DNA of 64,000 nucleotides from Zunongwangia mangrovi (GTDB lineage Bacteria; Bacteroidota; Bacteroidia; Flavobacteriales; Flavobacteriaceae): assembly GCF_900112105.1 (NCBI RefSeq), contig NZ_FOKV01000002.1, forward strand, positions 124,001 to 188,000. The letters are read 5' to 3'. Numbering within the stretch: the stretch's first letter is position 1; each line of letters opens with the position of its first letter. The notes under the pieces were generated by a model. It was given only the letters and a program-made list of their open reading frames with translations, had not been told where the DNA came from and searched no databases. Positions 8,098 through 16,734 of the stretch are shown here, piece after piece. A program made the translations under genes and the position numbers.

Positions 8098-10680
8098 CTA
8101 TGCTGAATTTCTACTTGCATTAATATTACCATATAAAGATCTAGTCACCATTTTTTCGTATTCATCTAAACGATCTGTATCATTACCGTCTTGTAACTGC
8201 TGTACCATTCTTAACGCGTGTTGCTGAATAGTAAGTAAAGGCAATACAATTCGCTCTCTGGCCTGAATAGAAGCTCTCATCGCTGGTTCATTTTCCATAA
8301 GTTCTTTATAACCTGTTACTTTAAGCAACATTTCTTTAGAACGGATGTACTCGGCATGAATAAGTTCCCAAAATTCACCAAACTCTTCATCATCTTTCAT
8401 GTAAGAAGTTAGTTCGAAGAACGATTTGGTTAAACTCATCATACTATTTTCCAACAGTGTTTTAAAGAATATCGAATTATTATAAAGTTGTTTTACTTTA
8501 TCAAACTCACCGTTATCCTCATACTTTTTCAACGCAGTTCCTACTCCAAAAAATCCAGGAACGTTTTGTTTTAACTGGCTCCAACTTCCTACGAAAGGAA
8601 TAGCTCGTAAATTATCTAAATTTAAAGCCTTGTTATTTCTTTTTGAAGGACGGCTACCAATATTGGTCTTAGCATAATACTTTAGCGTACTCATTTTTTC
8701 CAAATACGGAATAAATCTTGGATGCGCTTTAAAATCCATATAAGTATTATAACTAGACTCGGCAAGATCTACCATCGTAGCGCGATCTTCTTCAGATAAG
8801 TTATTTTTACCCTCGTTAAAGATCTCGTTAGAAACACCGGCACTAATTAACTGCTCCAGGTTATACTGGCAACTATCTTGAGTTCCGAAATTACTACTAA
8901 TCGTTTGTCCCTGTACGGTTAATTGTATTTCTTCGTTTTCGATAGCTGAACCTAAAGAAGCATAGAACTGGTGAGTTTTACCACCTCCACGAGCTGGTGG
9001 TCCTCCACGTCCATCAAAGAATGTTACTTTAATATCGTATTCTCTAGATATCTCTGTTAATTCCTGCTTAGCTTTATAAATACTCCAGTTGGCCATTAAA
9101 TAACCACCATCTTTAGTACCATCACTAAAACCAAGCATTATGGTTTGCTTATTTCCTCTTCTCTCTAAATGCTCACGATATACAGGGTTACTGTATAAGA
9201 TCTTCATCACATTCGGCGAAGCTTTTAAATCTGGTACTGTTTCAAATAAAGGAATGATGTCTACAGTAGGCTCGTCCCAACCGCATAATCTTAAGAATGC
9301 AAAAGGTTCTAAGATACTTTGCGGAACTTCACTGTGACTAATTATATATCGATTAGCACCTTTTTCACCATTACTCTTCTGAATTTCCTGCATGGCGTGA
9401 ATTGAAGAAATGGTTGCTTTCCCCATCCCATCTTCACTATCAAATTCATCTGCAGAAAGGTTTCCTTTAACTTTGGTAAGGATTTCTATTTGCTCCTCAT
9501 CTGAAAGTTCAGGATAATTTTTAGGAATTAAATTATCACCTCTTTTCTCACAAACTTCAATGATTTCTGAAAGTACTTCTTCATGAACACCGCTATCCTG
9601 ACGAATATCTAAGGTTGCTAAATGATAACCAAATAGGTTTACCTTATTCAATAGATCATCTACTTCATCAAGGAATAGAGACTGATGCTCATCAATTAAT
9701 ACTTCTCTGATGGAGTGTAGCTTACCTTTTAGTTCTTCAAGTGATAGTTTAACGCTTCCACCTTCAGATACTGCACCTTCGTAAAGTGCTCTTTCGATCT
9801 CCTCGATCGTTTCATTAACGCCTTCAAAAGTTAATCTTCTTTTTAGTTTACGAGCATCACGATAATAGCAAAATAAAATGGTGCTCTTAAGTCTCTTAGC
9901 AACCTGTAAAGTAATATTTGTTGTTACAAAAGGATTTCCGTCTCTATCTCCTCCTGGCCAAAAGCCTAATTCTATGATCTCGTTACCAACGCTCTCTCCA
10001 TCAAACATGTTTTGTTGGATATAGCTATATATCTTACTAACACTTTGGTAAAATACATTTTCGAAATACCAAATAAGACTTACCGCTTCATCAAAAGGGG
10101 TTGGTTTCTCTTTTTTAAAAAAAGGTGTTTTACCTAATTGGGATAAAAGCTGTTTGATTTTAACCAGATCATCATTTTGGATAGCTTTATCCAGATCTGT
10201 GATGATTCCCAGTACAGCGCCTGGATAAAATTGTGTTGGATGCGCAGTTAAAGTAGGTCGTACTTTAAATCTACTTAAATATTCTTTAATTCTTTCGGTC
10301 TGATTTTGAGACTCAGACTCCTCTTTCATATTTCTTAGCGTCCCAATCCCATCCATATTATTTACGATTGGAAAAGCCGCATCCTCAATAGCATCAAATA
10401 ATACTACCTGTCTTTCTATATATTGTATGAACCTAAACAAAAGATCATTCATTTCTTTTTCTGAAGGATCGTCCAGATATTTTTTGAAAAAAGCCTCTAC
10501 AATTTCAGAGGGATTTTTCTTTTGTTTAAATCCTTCCTCGCAAACTTCCTGAAACAATGGCAATAAAGAACCAGTTTTCCGGATGTCATTAAAAGGTAGG
10601 GTTAGAAAAAGACTGTTATAAATTTGATACTTAGAAAGAACATTCTCATTAAAACGCTCTAACTTAGGTTCTCTGTGCAT
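8098..10680 (-). CDS. ppc: Phosphoenolpyruvate carboxylase (divergent Bacteroidota type)
   Basis: An 860-residue cytosolic enzyme that carboxylates PEP to oxaloacetate to refill the TCA cycle. The catalytic histidine motif is LTAHPTQ (His147; the usual form ends in Glu), followed by GGDRDGNPF (243-251), MLGFSDGTKDGG (515-526) and the glycine-rich loop FDGRGGPPARGGG (555-567). In well-studied enzymes that loop reads HGRGG..GRGG, so a usual His is Asp here while both Arg positions are kept. The C-terminus RNSA replaces the usual (R/Q)NTG. These differences suggest a divergent clade with possibly altered regulation. It is the first gene of the ppc-dinB-brkB operon. Confidence 0.9.
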   Translation of the reverse strand: MHREPKLERFNENVLSKYQIYNSLFLTLPFNDIRKTGSLLPLFQEVCEEGFKQKKNPSEIVEAFFKKYLDDPSEKEMNDLLFRFIQYIERQVVLFDAIEDAAFPIVNNMDGIGTLRNMKEESESQNQTERIKEYLSRFKVRPTLTAHPTQFYPGAVLGIITDLDKAIQNDDLVKIKQLLSQLGKTPFFKKEKPTPFDEAVSLIWYFENVFYQSVSKIYSYIQQNMFDGESVGNEIIELGFWPGGDRDGNPFVTTNITLQVAKRLKSTILFCYYRDARKLKRRLTFEGVNETIEEIERALYEGAVSEGGSVKLSLEELKGKLHSIREVLIDEHQSLFLDEVDDLLNKVNLFGYHLATLDIRQDSGVHEEVLSEIIEVCEKRGDNLIPKNYPELSDEEQIEILTKVKGNLSADEFDSEDGMGKATISSIHAMQEIQKSNGEKGANRYIISHSEVPQSILEPFAFLRLCGWDEPTVDIIPLFETVPDLKASPNVMKILYSNPVYREHLERRGNKQTIMLGFSDGTKDGGYLMANWSIYKAKQELTEISREYDIKVTFFDGRGGPPARGGGKTHQFYASLGSAIENEEIQLTVQGQTISSNFGTQDSCQYNLEQLISAGVSNEIFNEGKNNLSEEDRATMVDLAESSYNTYMDFKAHPRFIPYLEKMSTLKYYAKTNIGSRPSKRNNKALNLDNLRAIPFVGSWSQLKQNVPGFFGVGTALKKYEDNGEFDKVKQLYNNSIFFKTLLENSMMSLTKSFFELTSYMKDDEEFGEFWELIHAEYIRSKEMLLKVTGYKELMENEPAMRASIQARERIVLPLLTIQQHALRMVQQLQDGNDTDRLDEYEKMVTRSLYGNINASRNSA

Positions 10681-10713
10681 AATTTTTGGTGTTTAGTTGT
10701 TTTAAAATTATAA

Positions 10714-10749
10714 AAAAACCCTTCAAACAAAAGAGCCTAAAGGGTTTTT
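10714..10749 (-). terminator. Intrinsic terminator after the Lrp/AsnC gene
   Basis: The 10-bp arms AAAAACCCTT (10714-10723) and AAGGGTTTTT (10740-10749) flank a 16-base loop, and on the minus strand the stem ends in a U-run. It lies between the regulator and ppc, which are transcribed in the same direction, and probably separates them. The remaining 33 bases before ppc leave little room for a ppc promoter outside the hairpin. Confidence 0.8.
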
Positions 10750-10772
10750 AATAAAAGTTTAATATTCTATCC

Positions 10773-11252
10773 TTACAGCTCTTTAAAAATAGAATGCATT
10801 AAACGTTTCTTATCGTTAATGCTTTCTTCTAAAGAGATCATAGTTTCTGTACGGTAAACTCCTTCAATATCATCCAATTGGAAGATAATTTCTTTAGCAT
10901 GCTGTGTATTACGAGCTCTCACTTTACAGAAAACATTAAATTTTCCGGTGGTTACGTGAGCAACAGTAACAAAAGGGATTTCATTAATTCTTTCTAAAAC
11001 AAATTTGGTTTGTGAAGTGTTTTTAAGGAAAACACCTACGTAAGCGATAAACGCATACCCAAGTTTTTGATAATCTAGCGTTAAAGAAGAACCTATTATG
11101 ATTCCCGCTTCTTCCATTTTCTTTACACGAACGTGAACTGTACCGGCAGAGATCAAAAGCTTCTTAGCGATATCTGTAAACGGAGTTCTAGTATTCTCGA
11201 TAAGCATGTCGAGAATCTGGTGATCTGTTTCGTCTAATTTAAATTTGGCCAT
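10773..11252 (-). CDS. Lrp/AsnC-family transcriptional regulator
   Basis: A 159-residue regulator. The N-terminal winged helix-turn-helix (DETDHQILDMLIENTRTPFTDIAKKLLISAGTVHVRVKKMEEAGII, here split as residues 7-53) is followed by a RAM/ligand-sensing domain with the usual alternation (GYAFIAYVGVFLK, VAHVTTGKFNVFCKVRA). Relatives sense amino acids and act as octamers. It precedes ppc on the same strand but is separated by a terminator, so it may or may not control that operon. The ligand cannot be told from sequence. Confidence 0.93.
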   Translation of the reverse strand: MAKFKLDETDHQILDMLIENTRTPFTDIAKKLLISAGTVHVRVKKMEEAGIIIGSSLTLDYQKLGYAFIAYVGVFLKNTSQTKFVLERINEIPFVTVAHVTTGKFNVFCKVRARNTQHAKEIIFQLDDIEGVYRTETMISLEESINDKKRLMHSIFKEL

Positions 11253-11328
11253 TTTCTTAACTTCTTTTTATTATATGAAGTTCAAAAATAATACAAAAAC
11301 TTTGAAGTATTTATAATTTTTTGAAGAA

Positions 11329-12492
11329 TTAATCACATTTAACCATTAAAATCTCTTTATTTAAGAATATTTTATCAACTACAACGTTTGCGACTGGTGT
11401 TTTATGCCCCGCCAACTCTAAGATTTTACCGTTTCCATCGATCTCTCTATGACCATATTTATCAATTTTATCCTCAATATTTTCAATTTTTGGTATAAAT
11501 TCTACTGTATTACCAATTAATTTTTCTGAAAATTGAATAGATACATCTTTAATTCCGTCTTTAATTCGAACGTTTTTGATTAAAATATCATTGAATTTCT
11601 TATCGTTTTCTGGAATATCAAAGTAATTTTTAGTACTAAAATCCAGGTAAGTTCCTGTAGCAATGCTTCTTAATGAAGAAATAATACTTGCCGCTGCAAA
11701 TTCACGTGTCGTTTCACGAGTATAATCGTTAGGAAAATGCCCTTCTTCAAATAAAATCGTAGGCACACCTTCACTCTGAAATGTATCACCCGTACAATTT
11801 AAATTAAATCCGTCGTCATAACGTCCAATCTGGCCTGGTAACACATCTTTAAGATCTGCAGCTATTTTAGCGATCACCTTCATACTTTCACTTCGCTTTA
11901 CAGTTACTTCCCGATCTTTATCTTCAGCTGGAGTTAAAAAAGACATAACAGCCGACTTATCTGTAGCTCCAGCGCTAAAAATAGTACGTTGCCCGTGTAA
12001 GTTCAAACAAAAATCTGGCTTAATATCATCGAATATTTTCCTTAAAATCCGACTTTCTGGCTGGGTTAGATTTTGTGCATCTCTATTAAGGTCTACATTG
12101 TTATAATTTAAGCGAGTATATTTTCTAGATCCATCTGGATTAAGCATTGGGATGCAATACAAGCTAATATTCTTTAATATATCACTTGTTTCTACAGTTT
12201 TAAAGTTAATTAACGCATTTATCACGTCTAATGTGGCTCTAGTAGTGGTAGACTCGTTACCATGCATTTGCGACCATGCTAATACTTTAATCTTGCCACT
12301 ACCAATCTTTAAAAGATGTATAGGCTCCTTATTAACTGAATAACCAATTTTAGATAATTCAACATCTTTTTCGAATTCATTCAATATTGGTTGAATATGA
12401 GACTGATTTATATATCGATCTTTAATTTGATCGAGTTTGAATTCTGGATACCGATCCATTATTCCTTTAATTGAAGCTGAATAGTTTTTCAT
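11329..12492 (-). CDS. M14-family zinc carboxypeptidase
   Basis: A protein of 387 residues from the ATG at 12492; a longer TTG-started frame reaches 12570 but runs through an operator palindrome and has no family match. M14 zinc ligands are in WSQMHGNESTTTRA (His, Glu) and FCLNLHGQRTIF (third His), with the catalytic Glu in the FEEGHFPNDY region. Substrate positions such as YNNVDLNRDAQ are also visible. There is no signal peptide, so it appears cytosolic; it may trim peptides or cell-wall-derived amino acids. A TACTTTTG box on the minus strand at 12505-12498 sits so close to the ATG that the mRNA could be nearly leaderless. It is divergent from the XRE regulator. Confidence 0.88.
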   Translation of the reverse strand: MKNYSASIKGIMDRYPEFKLDQIKDRYINQSHIQPILNEFEKDVELSKIGYSVNKEPIHLLKIGSGKIKVLAWSQMHGNESTTTRATLDVINALINFKTVETSDILKNISLYCIPMLNPDGSRKYTRLNYNNVDLNRDAQNLTQPESRILRKIFDDIKPDFCLNLHGQRTIFSAGATDKSAVMSFLTPAEDKDREVTVKRSESMKVIAKIAADLKDVLPGQIGRYDDGFNLNCTGDTFQSEGVPTILFEEGHFPNDYTRETTREFAAASIISSLRSIATGTYLDFSTKNYFDIPENDKKFNDILIKNVRIKDGIKDVSIQFSEKLIGNTVEFIPKIENIEDKIDKYGHREIDGNGKILELAGHKTPVANVVVDKIFLNKEILMVKCD

Positions 12493-12517
12493 GTTGACAA
12501 AAGTAAAAAACCTATAT

Positions 12518-12532
12518 TTTACAATTGTAAAC
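12518..12532. promoter_or_regulatory. Operator-like palindrome 1 (carboxypeptidase side)
   Basis: TTTACAATTGTAAAC contains the perfect 12-bp palindrome TTACAATTGTAA (12519-12530). It matches three other sites nearby and overlaps the likely -33 region of the minus-strand carboxypeptidase promoter. Confidence 0.7.
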
Positions 12533-12551
12533 AATACGAATATATCATTTT

Positions 12552-12566
12552 GTTTACAATTGTAAC
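12552..12566. promoter_or_regulatory. Operator-like palindrome 2 (carboxypeptidase side)
   Basis: GTTTACAATTGTAAC contains the same palindrome TTACAATTGTAA (12554-12565), centred 35 bp from palindrome 1. Confidence 0.7.
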
Positions 12567-12691
12567 TCAACAGTCATATACGGCACGACTTTCACTTGGA
12601 TTAAATCCTATAACTAGTTTTAGCGATTTTAAATATTATATTTTTAGACTTTTAAATATATTTATTTAAAGTAAAAGATTTAAACACACTC

Positions 12692-12720
12692 TTGATTTAC
12701 ATATGTGATTTGTTACTTTG
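12692..12720 (+). promoter_or_regulatory. Predicted promoter of the XRE regulator gene
   Basis: TTG at 12692-12694 and TTACTTTG at 12713-12720 are 18 bp apart, one mismatch from the Bacteroidota consensus TTG-N17-19-TAnnTTTG. The expected start of transcription is immediately before operator palindrome 3. Confidence 0.6.
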
Positions 12721-12729
12721 ATTTGAATT

Positions 12730-12745
12730 GTTTACATTTGTAAAT
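12730..12745. promoter_or_regulatory. Operator-like palindrome 3 (regulator side)
   Basis: GTTTACATTTGTAAAT (core TTACATTTGTAA, 12732-12743) differs from palindromes 1 and 2 at one core base. It lies directly downstream of the predicted promoter, where a bound repressor would block initiation. Confidence 0.7.
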
Positions 12746-12763
12746 AAGTTTTTTATAATGAAA

Positions 12764-12780
12764 TTTTACAATGGTAAACA
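12764..12780. promoter_or_regulatory. Operator-like palindrome 4, spanning the regulator start codon
   Basis: The core TTACAATGGTAA (12766-12777) contains the ATG of the regulator at 12771-12773. It is centred 34 bp from palindrome 3, nearly the same spacing as palindromes 1 and 2. Confidence 0.65.
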
Positions 12781-13214
12781 CGAAAGAGTTTACAAATAGA
12801 TTAAGGGAAATCATCGAATATTACGATCTCAGTGCCTCTTCTTTTGCAGATAAAATTGAGGTTGGTCGTTCTTCGATTAGTCACCTACTGTCCGGAAGAA
12901 ATAAGCCCAGCTTAGAATTTGTAATGAAGATTGTAAAAACCTTTCCCGAGGTTGAACTTTATTGGCTATTAAATGGAAAAGGAACATTCCCTAAGACTGA
13001 AGAATATACCGTTGGAAAAAATGCTAACCCTAAAGTATCTGGATCAAAATTAGAGTCCGCATCCAAAAATTCGGAAGATGATCTTTTCTCCTCATCAAGC
13101 GAATCAAAGACTGAAGATAAAAGCCTTGTAAATCTTCCAAACAGAAAAGATAAAAAGATTGCTAAAGTCATTATTTTCTATGAGGACGGTACTTTTGACG
13201 CCTTTGAAAATTGA
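12771..13214 (+). CDS. XRE-family helix-turn-helix regulator
   Basis: A 147-residue protein with an N-terminal Cro/CI-type HTH (about residues 8-65; recognition helix around EVGRSSISHLLSGRNKPSLE). A low-complexity Ser/Glu/Lys linker follows (75-130), then a short conserved end KIAKVIIFYEDGTFDAFEN. This layout is common among flavobacterial XRE proteins of unknown ligand. Two TTACA-N2-TGTAA palindromes overlap its own promoter and start, and two more lie before the divergent carboxypeptidase. It is therefore a probable autorepressor that also controls its neighbour; this is inference from site placement. Confidence 0.88.
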   Translation: MVNTKEFTNRLREIIEYYDLSASSFADKIEVGRSSISHLLSGRNKPSLEFVMKIVKTFPEVELYWLLNGKGTFPKTEEYTVGKNANPKVSGSKLESASKNSEDDLFSSSSESKTEDKSLVNLPNRKDKKIAKVIIFYEDGTFDAFEN

Positions 13215-13245
13215 ATATTCAAGGCTTTTAGATTAGTTTTGTGGT

Positions 13246-13620
13246 ATGAAAAAATTAATCTTTCTAGCCCTTTCTTTATTATTTATAAGCTGCTTTGAGC
13301 CCGAAAAGAATTGCCAGGATTTCCGTACAGGAACATTCGAATTTCAAACTTATTTAAATGGCGAAATGGTTACTTCGCGTTTTGTACGTACCGATAGTTT
13401 AGAAATAGATACATTTCAGGGAAAAACAGATACTTCCTCAGTTCGATGGATCAATGATTGCGAATTTGTACTAAAAAACCTCCATCCTAAGAATATGCAG
13501 GAACGCCAGGCGATTCATATGCGTATCATTAAAACAGAAAAAGACGGATATACTTTCGAATACGGGAAAGTGGGCGATCCCCGTAAAGAACGAGGATCTG
13601 TTTATAGAGTTACTGATTAA
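13246..13620 (+). CDS. Small hypothetical lipoprotein
   Basis: A 124-residue protein with a type II signal peptide ending LLFISC (Cys16). The mature part contains paired strands (TGTFEFQTYLNGEMVTSRFVR, about 30-48, and WINDCEFVLKNLHP) suggesting a small beta-sandwich or lipocalin-like fold. Two further cysteines (CQDF and NDCEF) could form a disulfide. No characterised family recognised. Its homologues in flavobacteria often sit beside topoisomerase IV genes, as here, and are sometimes mislabelled after them. It starts 31 bases after the XRE gene and may share its transcript. Confidence 0.8.
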   Translation: MKKLIFLALSLLFISCFEPEKNCQDFRTGTFEFQTYLNGEMVTSRFVRTDSLEIDTFQGKTDTSSVRWINDCEFVLKNLHPKNMQERQAIHMRIIKTEKDGYTFEYGKVGDPRKERGSVYRVTD

Positions 13621-13642
13621 TAGTCACAATTAATGTAATCAT

Positions 13643-14095
13643 TTATTTTACGTTATTACGCAGCAATTCATTTTGCTCCTTAATAAGATCGTTCATATTG
13701 GAGAGTAATTCTATATCTTTTGGAGTGCTTACTTTCTTATTCTTTGGGTCCTGGGCTTTAGCTCTAAATCGATTCATAAGCTTTACGACAATAAAAATGG
13801 TAAAACCGATGATAAAAAAATCGATCAAGGCTTCGATTAAAGCTCCATAAGCAATGGCAACTTCTTCAACAATTTTCCCTGTAGATGAGGCATCAGCTTC
13901 TACTGCTTCTCTTAAAACTATTTTACGGTCTGAAAACTGAATCCCATCGGTCATTAGACTTAAAGGAGGCGTGATTACTTGTTTTACCAGTACATCTATC
14001 ACTCTATTAAATGCGGCCCCTACAATTACCCCAACCGCAATGTCGACCATATTTCCTTTTATGGCAAACTCTTTAAATTCCTTAAGTATACCCAT
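13643..14095 (-). CDS. mscL: Large-conductance mechanosensitive channel MscL
   Basis: A 150-residue inner-membrane channel that opens under hypo-osmotic shock. The N-terminal amphipathic helix and pore helix are visible as KEFKEFAIKGNMVDIAVGVIVGAAFNRVI, residues 5-33, with the family's G/A-rich TM1. The second membrane helix is ALIDFFIIGFTIFIVVKLMNR. A charged C-terminal helix (ELLSNMNDLIKEQNELL) matches the bundle of other MscL proteins. The ATG overlaps the parC stop by one base (TAATG), indicating translational coupling to the topoisomerase IV operon. Confidence 0.95.
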   Translation of the reverse strand: MGILKEFKEFAIKGNMVDIAVGVIVGAAFNRVIDVLVKQVITPPLSLMTDGIQFSDRKIVLREAVEADASSTGKIVEEVAIAYGALIEALIDFFIIGFTIFIVVKLMNRFRAKAQDPKNKKVSTPKDIELLSNMNDLIKEQNELLRNNVK

Positions 14096-16731
14096 TAATC
14101 TTCATCAAATAATTTGGTCTGATTTTCTTCTGAAGAGTCCTTATCTTCTTTAAAACTAGTACCCGACTGATTAAAATCTACTGCTTTTTCATCTTCCTTT
14201 TCTGTCTCTTCTGGATCTGGTTCATCAGGTAAAGGATCAAGCAAATTAATGGATTTTACCTTATCTGTAGTTAGTTGATTTCCAAGAGCCTTAATCCCTT
14301 TTACTGAAATAAACTCTTCAACATTTACCTCTTCGTTTGGACGCCTATCTTTTCCTTTTAATTTCGTAAATTCTATTTCGACCATTGGAAAATAATCGGT
14401 AGACACAACCTCTAAATAAGCATTTTCGTGATCGCTTATAAATCGTTCTTCCTTATCTGGATTATCAATTAAAAATCGCTTAACGTAAAAACGCTCTTTT
14501 TCTGGTTCCCAATAAATAGCTGAAATTGGCTTTTTTGGGTTCCATTTTTCAAGTACGACCATCTCTTCGTCAAAACGCTTGGTAAGTTCTGGTTTGATAG
14601 TTTTTACAATTCCATCCTGAGTGATAATCAACAATCGGTCTTCACCCTTAAATTCCCCTAAAAGCTCTCCGCGTTCATCTACATTTAGACGTTTCACAAC
14701 GTCATCGAACCAGATCTTTCTTGGTTTCAGGGTAGAGACTCCTTCTTCTTTTAATTCTATTCGCTTAACTGAATATTTTGTAACAATATTCCCTTTTACA
14801 TTTCTTCCTTTAATCAGGATATCAGCAAAGTCTAATTCGAATTTTAGTTTCTTAATACTACCAACCTGTCTAAGAAAAACCGTTATCACTTCAGCTTCAC
14901 CATTTGGATTTGCCGAAAAATAAATTACTTTAGAGTCTTTTTTGCCTTGAGTTAAATCGTATTCTCTATCTCTGGTTACCGATGTTACTGCAAAACGTTT
15001 TACGTAAGAAGCGCCACCTTTACCATCGCGATAGATCATATTGTAAATTGTTCGCTTATCTTTTTTCTTAAAGACAGCAACATGAATAATATCCTTACCG
15101 ATAAAAGTTTTAGTATCAACTTTAGTAACCATCATTTTACCTTCAGCAGTAAAACAAATAATATCATCGATATCAGAACAATCGGTCACATATTCGTCGC
15201 GCTTTAAAGCCGTACCTACAAAACCTTCTTTTCGGTTTACGTAAAGTTTTGTATTTCTAATCACTACTTTAGAGGCTTCGATATCTTCAAATAAACGAAG
15301 TTCAGTTTTTCGTTCTTTACCTTCGCCGTATTTTTCTTTTAGCTTTGTAAAATAATCTACCGCATAATCAACAAGATTGTCTAAATGATGCTTCACTCTT
15401 GCAATATCATCTTCAAGCGCATCGATCTTTTGTTGTGCCTTATCAATATCAAATTTTGAAATTCTTTTAATTCGAATTTCAGTAAGCCTTACAATATCAT
15501 CTTCGGTAACCGCACGCTTTAAATGCTTTATATGTGGTTTTAAACCTTCATCTATGGCTTTAATGACACCTTCCCAGGTTTCTTCTTCTTCAATTTCGCG
15601 ATAGATCCTCTTTTCTATAAAGATTCTTTCTAAAGAGGCGAAATGCCATTGTTCTTCTAACTCCTCGAGTGTGATCTCTAACTCACGCTTTAATAGATGA
15701 AGTGTATGATCTGTAGAAGATCTCAAAATATCAGATACGCCTAAAAATTCTGGCTTATTATCTACAATTACACATCCTAATGGAGATAACGAATTCTCGC
15801 ATTGTGTAAATGCATAAAGTGCGTCGATCGTTCTATCTGGAGAAATATTATTTGGAAGATGAATTTGAATTTCAACTTCAGCAGCAGTATTATCCTCGAT
15901 CTTTTTAATCTTTATCTTCCCTTTATCATTTGCTTTTAAAACCGAATCAATTAAACTTGATGTCGTTGTTCCAAATGGAATTTCGGTAATTACCAGCGTA
16001 TTTTTATCAAGCTGACTAATTTTTGCACGAACTCTTACGCGACCGCCACGTCTACCATCATTATAATTAGAAATATCTGCAATCCCTCCCGTTGGAAAAT
16101 CTGGAAATAATTTAAATCGCTTCCCTTGTAAGTGCTTTATCGACGCATCAATAAGTTCATTAAAATTATGCGGTAACAAACGCGTACTTAATCCAACAGC
16201 AATACCTTCGGCTCCCTGAGCTAAAAGCATAGGGAATTTCACTGGAAGATTTACCGGTTCTTTTTTACGACCGTCGTAAGATAATTGCCATTCTGTAAGC
16301 TTAGGATTGTACAAGACTTCTAAAGCGAATTTAGACAATCTGGCCTCAATGTATCTTGGTGCTGCTGCTCTGTCCCCGGTTAGAATATTCCCCCAGTTTC
16401 CCTGGGTATCAATTAAAATATCTTTTTGCCCCATTTGTACCATGGCGTCACCAATACTAGCGTCACCGTGTGGATGATATTGCATGGTATGTCCAACAAT
16501 ATTCGCTACTTTATTGTAACGACCATCGTCCAGATCTTTCATGGAATGCATAATACGACGTTGTACAGGTTTAAAACCATCTTCCATGGCCGGTACAGCA
16601 CGTTCTAAAATAACGTAAGAAGCATAATCAAGAAACCAGTCTTTATACATACCGGTTACTCGCATCAACTCTTCTTTAGGTGTATTTAATTGTTCGTCTT
16701 TAGATTCTTCGGGATTCTCTTCCATATCCAT
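14095..16731 (-). CDS. parC: DNA topoisomerase IV subunit A
   Basis: An 878-residue type IIA topoisomerase breakage-reunion subunit that decatenates daughter chromosomes with ParE. The active-site tyrosine is Tyr127 in APRYIEARLS, preceded by the quinolone-region motif HPHGDASIGDAM (86-97). The N-terminal winged helix and tower domains are followed by a divergent C-terminal DNA-wrapping part and a very acidic tail (DEPDPEETEKEDEK...). The linked ParE gene (17220-19076) argues for topoisomerase IV rather than gyrase. A small membrane-protein gene separates the two. Confidence 0.93.
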   Translation of the reverse strand: MDMEENPEESKDEQLNTPKEELMRVTGMYKDWFLDYASYVILERAVPAMEDGFKPVQRRIMHSMKDLDDGRYNKVANIVGHTMQYHPHGDASIGDAMVQMGQKDILIDTQGNWGNILTGDRAAAPRYIEARLSKFALEVLYNPKLTEWQLSYDGRKKEPVNLPVKFPMLLAQGAEGIAVGLSTRLLPHNFNELIDASIKHLQGKRFKLFPDFPTGGIADISNYNDGRRGGRVRVRAKISQLDKNTLVITEIPFGTTTSSLIDSVLKANDKGKIKIKKIEDNTAAEVEIQIHLPNNISPDRTIDALYAFTQCENSLSPLGCVIVDNKPEFLGVSDILRSSTDHTLHLLKRELEITLEELEEQWHFASLERIFIEKRIYREIEEEETWEGVIKAIDEGLKPHIKHLKRAVTEDDIVRLTEIRIKRISKFDIDKAQQKIDALEDDIARVKHHLDNLVDYAVDYFTKLKEKYGEGKERKTELRLFEDIEASKVVIRNTKLYVNRKEGFVGTALKRDEYVTDCSDIDDIICFTAEGKMMVTKVDTKTFIGKDIIHVAVFKKKDKRTIYNMIYRDGKGGASYVKRFAVTSVTRDREYDLTQGKKDSKVIYFSANPNGEAEVITVFLRQVGSIKKLKFELDFADILIKGRNVKGNIVTKYSVKRIELKEEGVSTLKPRKIWFDDVVKRLNVDERGELLGEFKGEDRLLIITQDGIVKTIKPELTKRFDEEMVVLEKWNPKKPISAIYWEPEKERFYVKRFLIDNPDKEERFISDHENAYLEVVSTDYFPMVEIEFTKLKGKDRRPNEEVNVEEFISVKGIKALGNQLTTDKVKSINLLDPLPDEPDPEETEKEDEKAVDFNQSGTSFKEDKDSSEENQTKLFDED

Positions 16732-16734
16732 ATG

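Noticed and set aside
11329-12570. Carboxypeptidase starting at the TTG of 12570
   Set aside because: The extra 26 residues are encoded by operator palindromes and have no family character; the ATG at 12492 is better.
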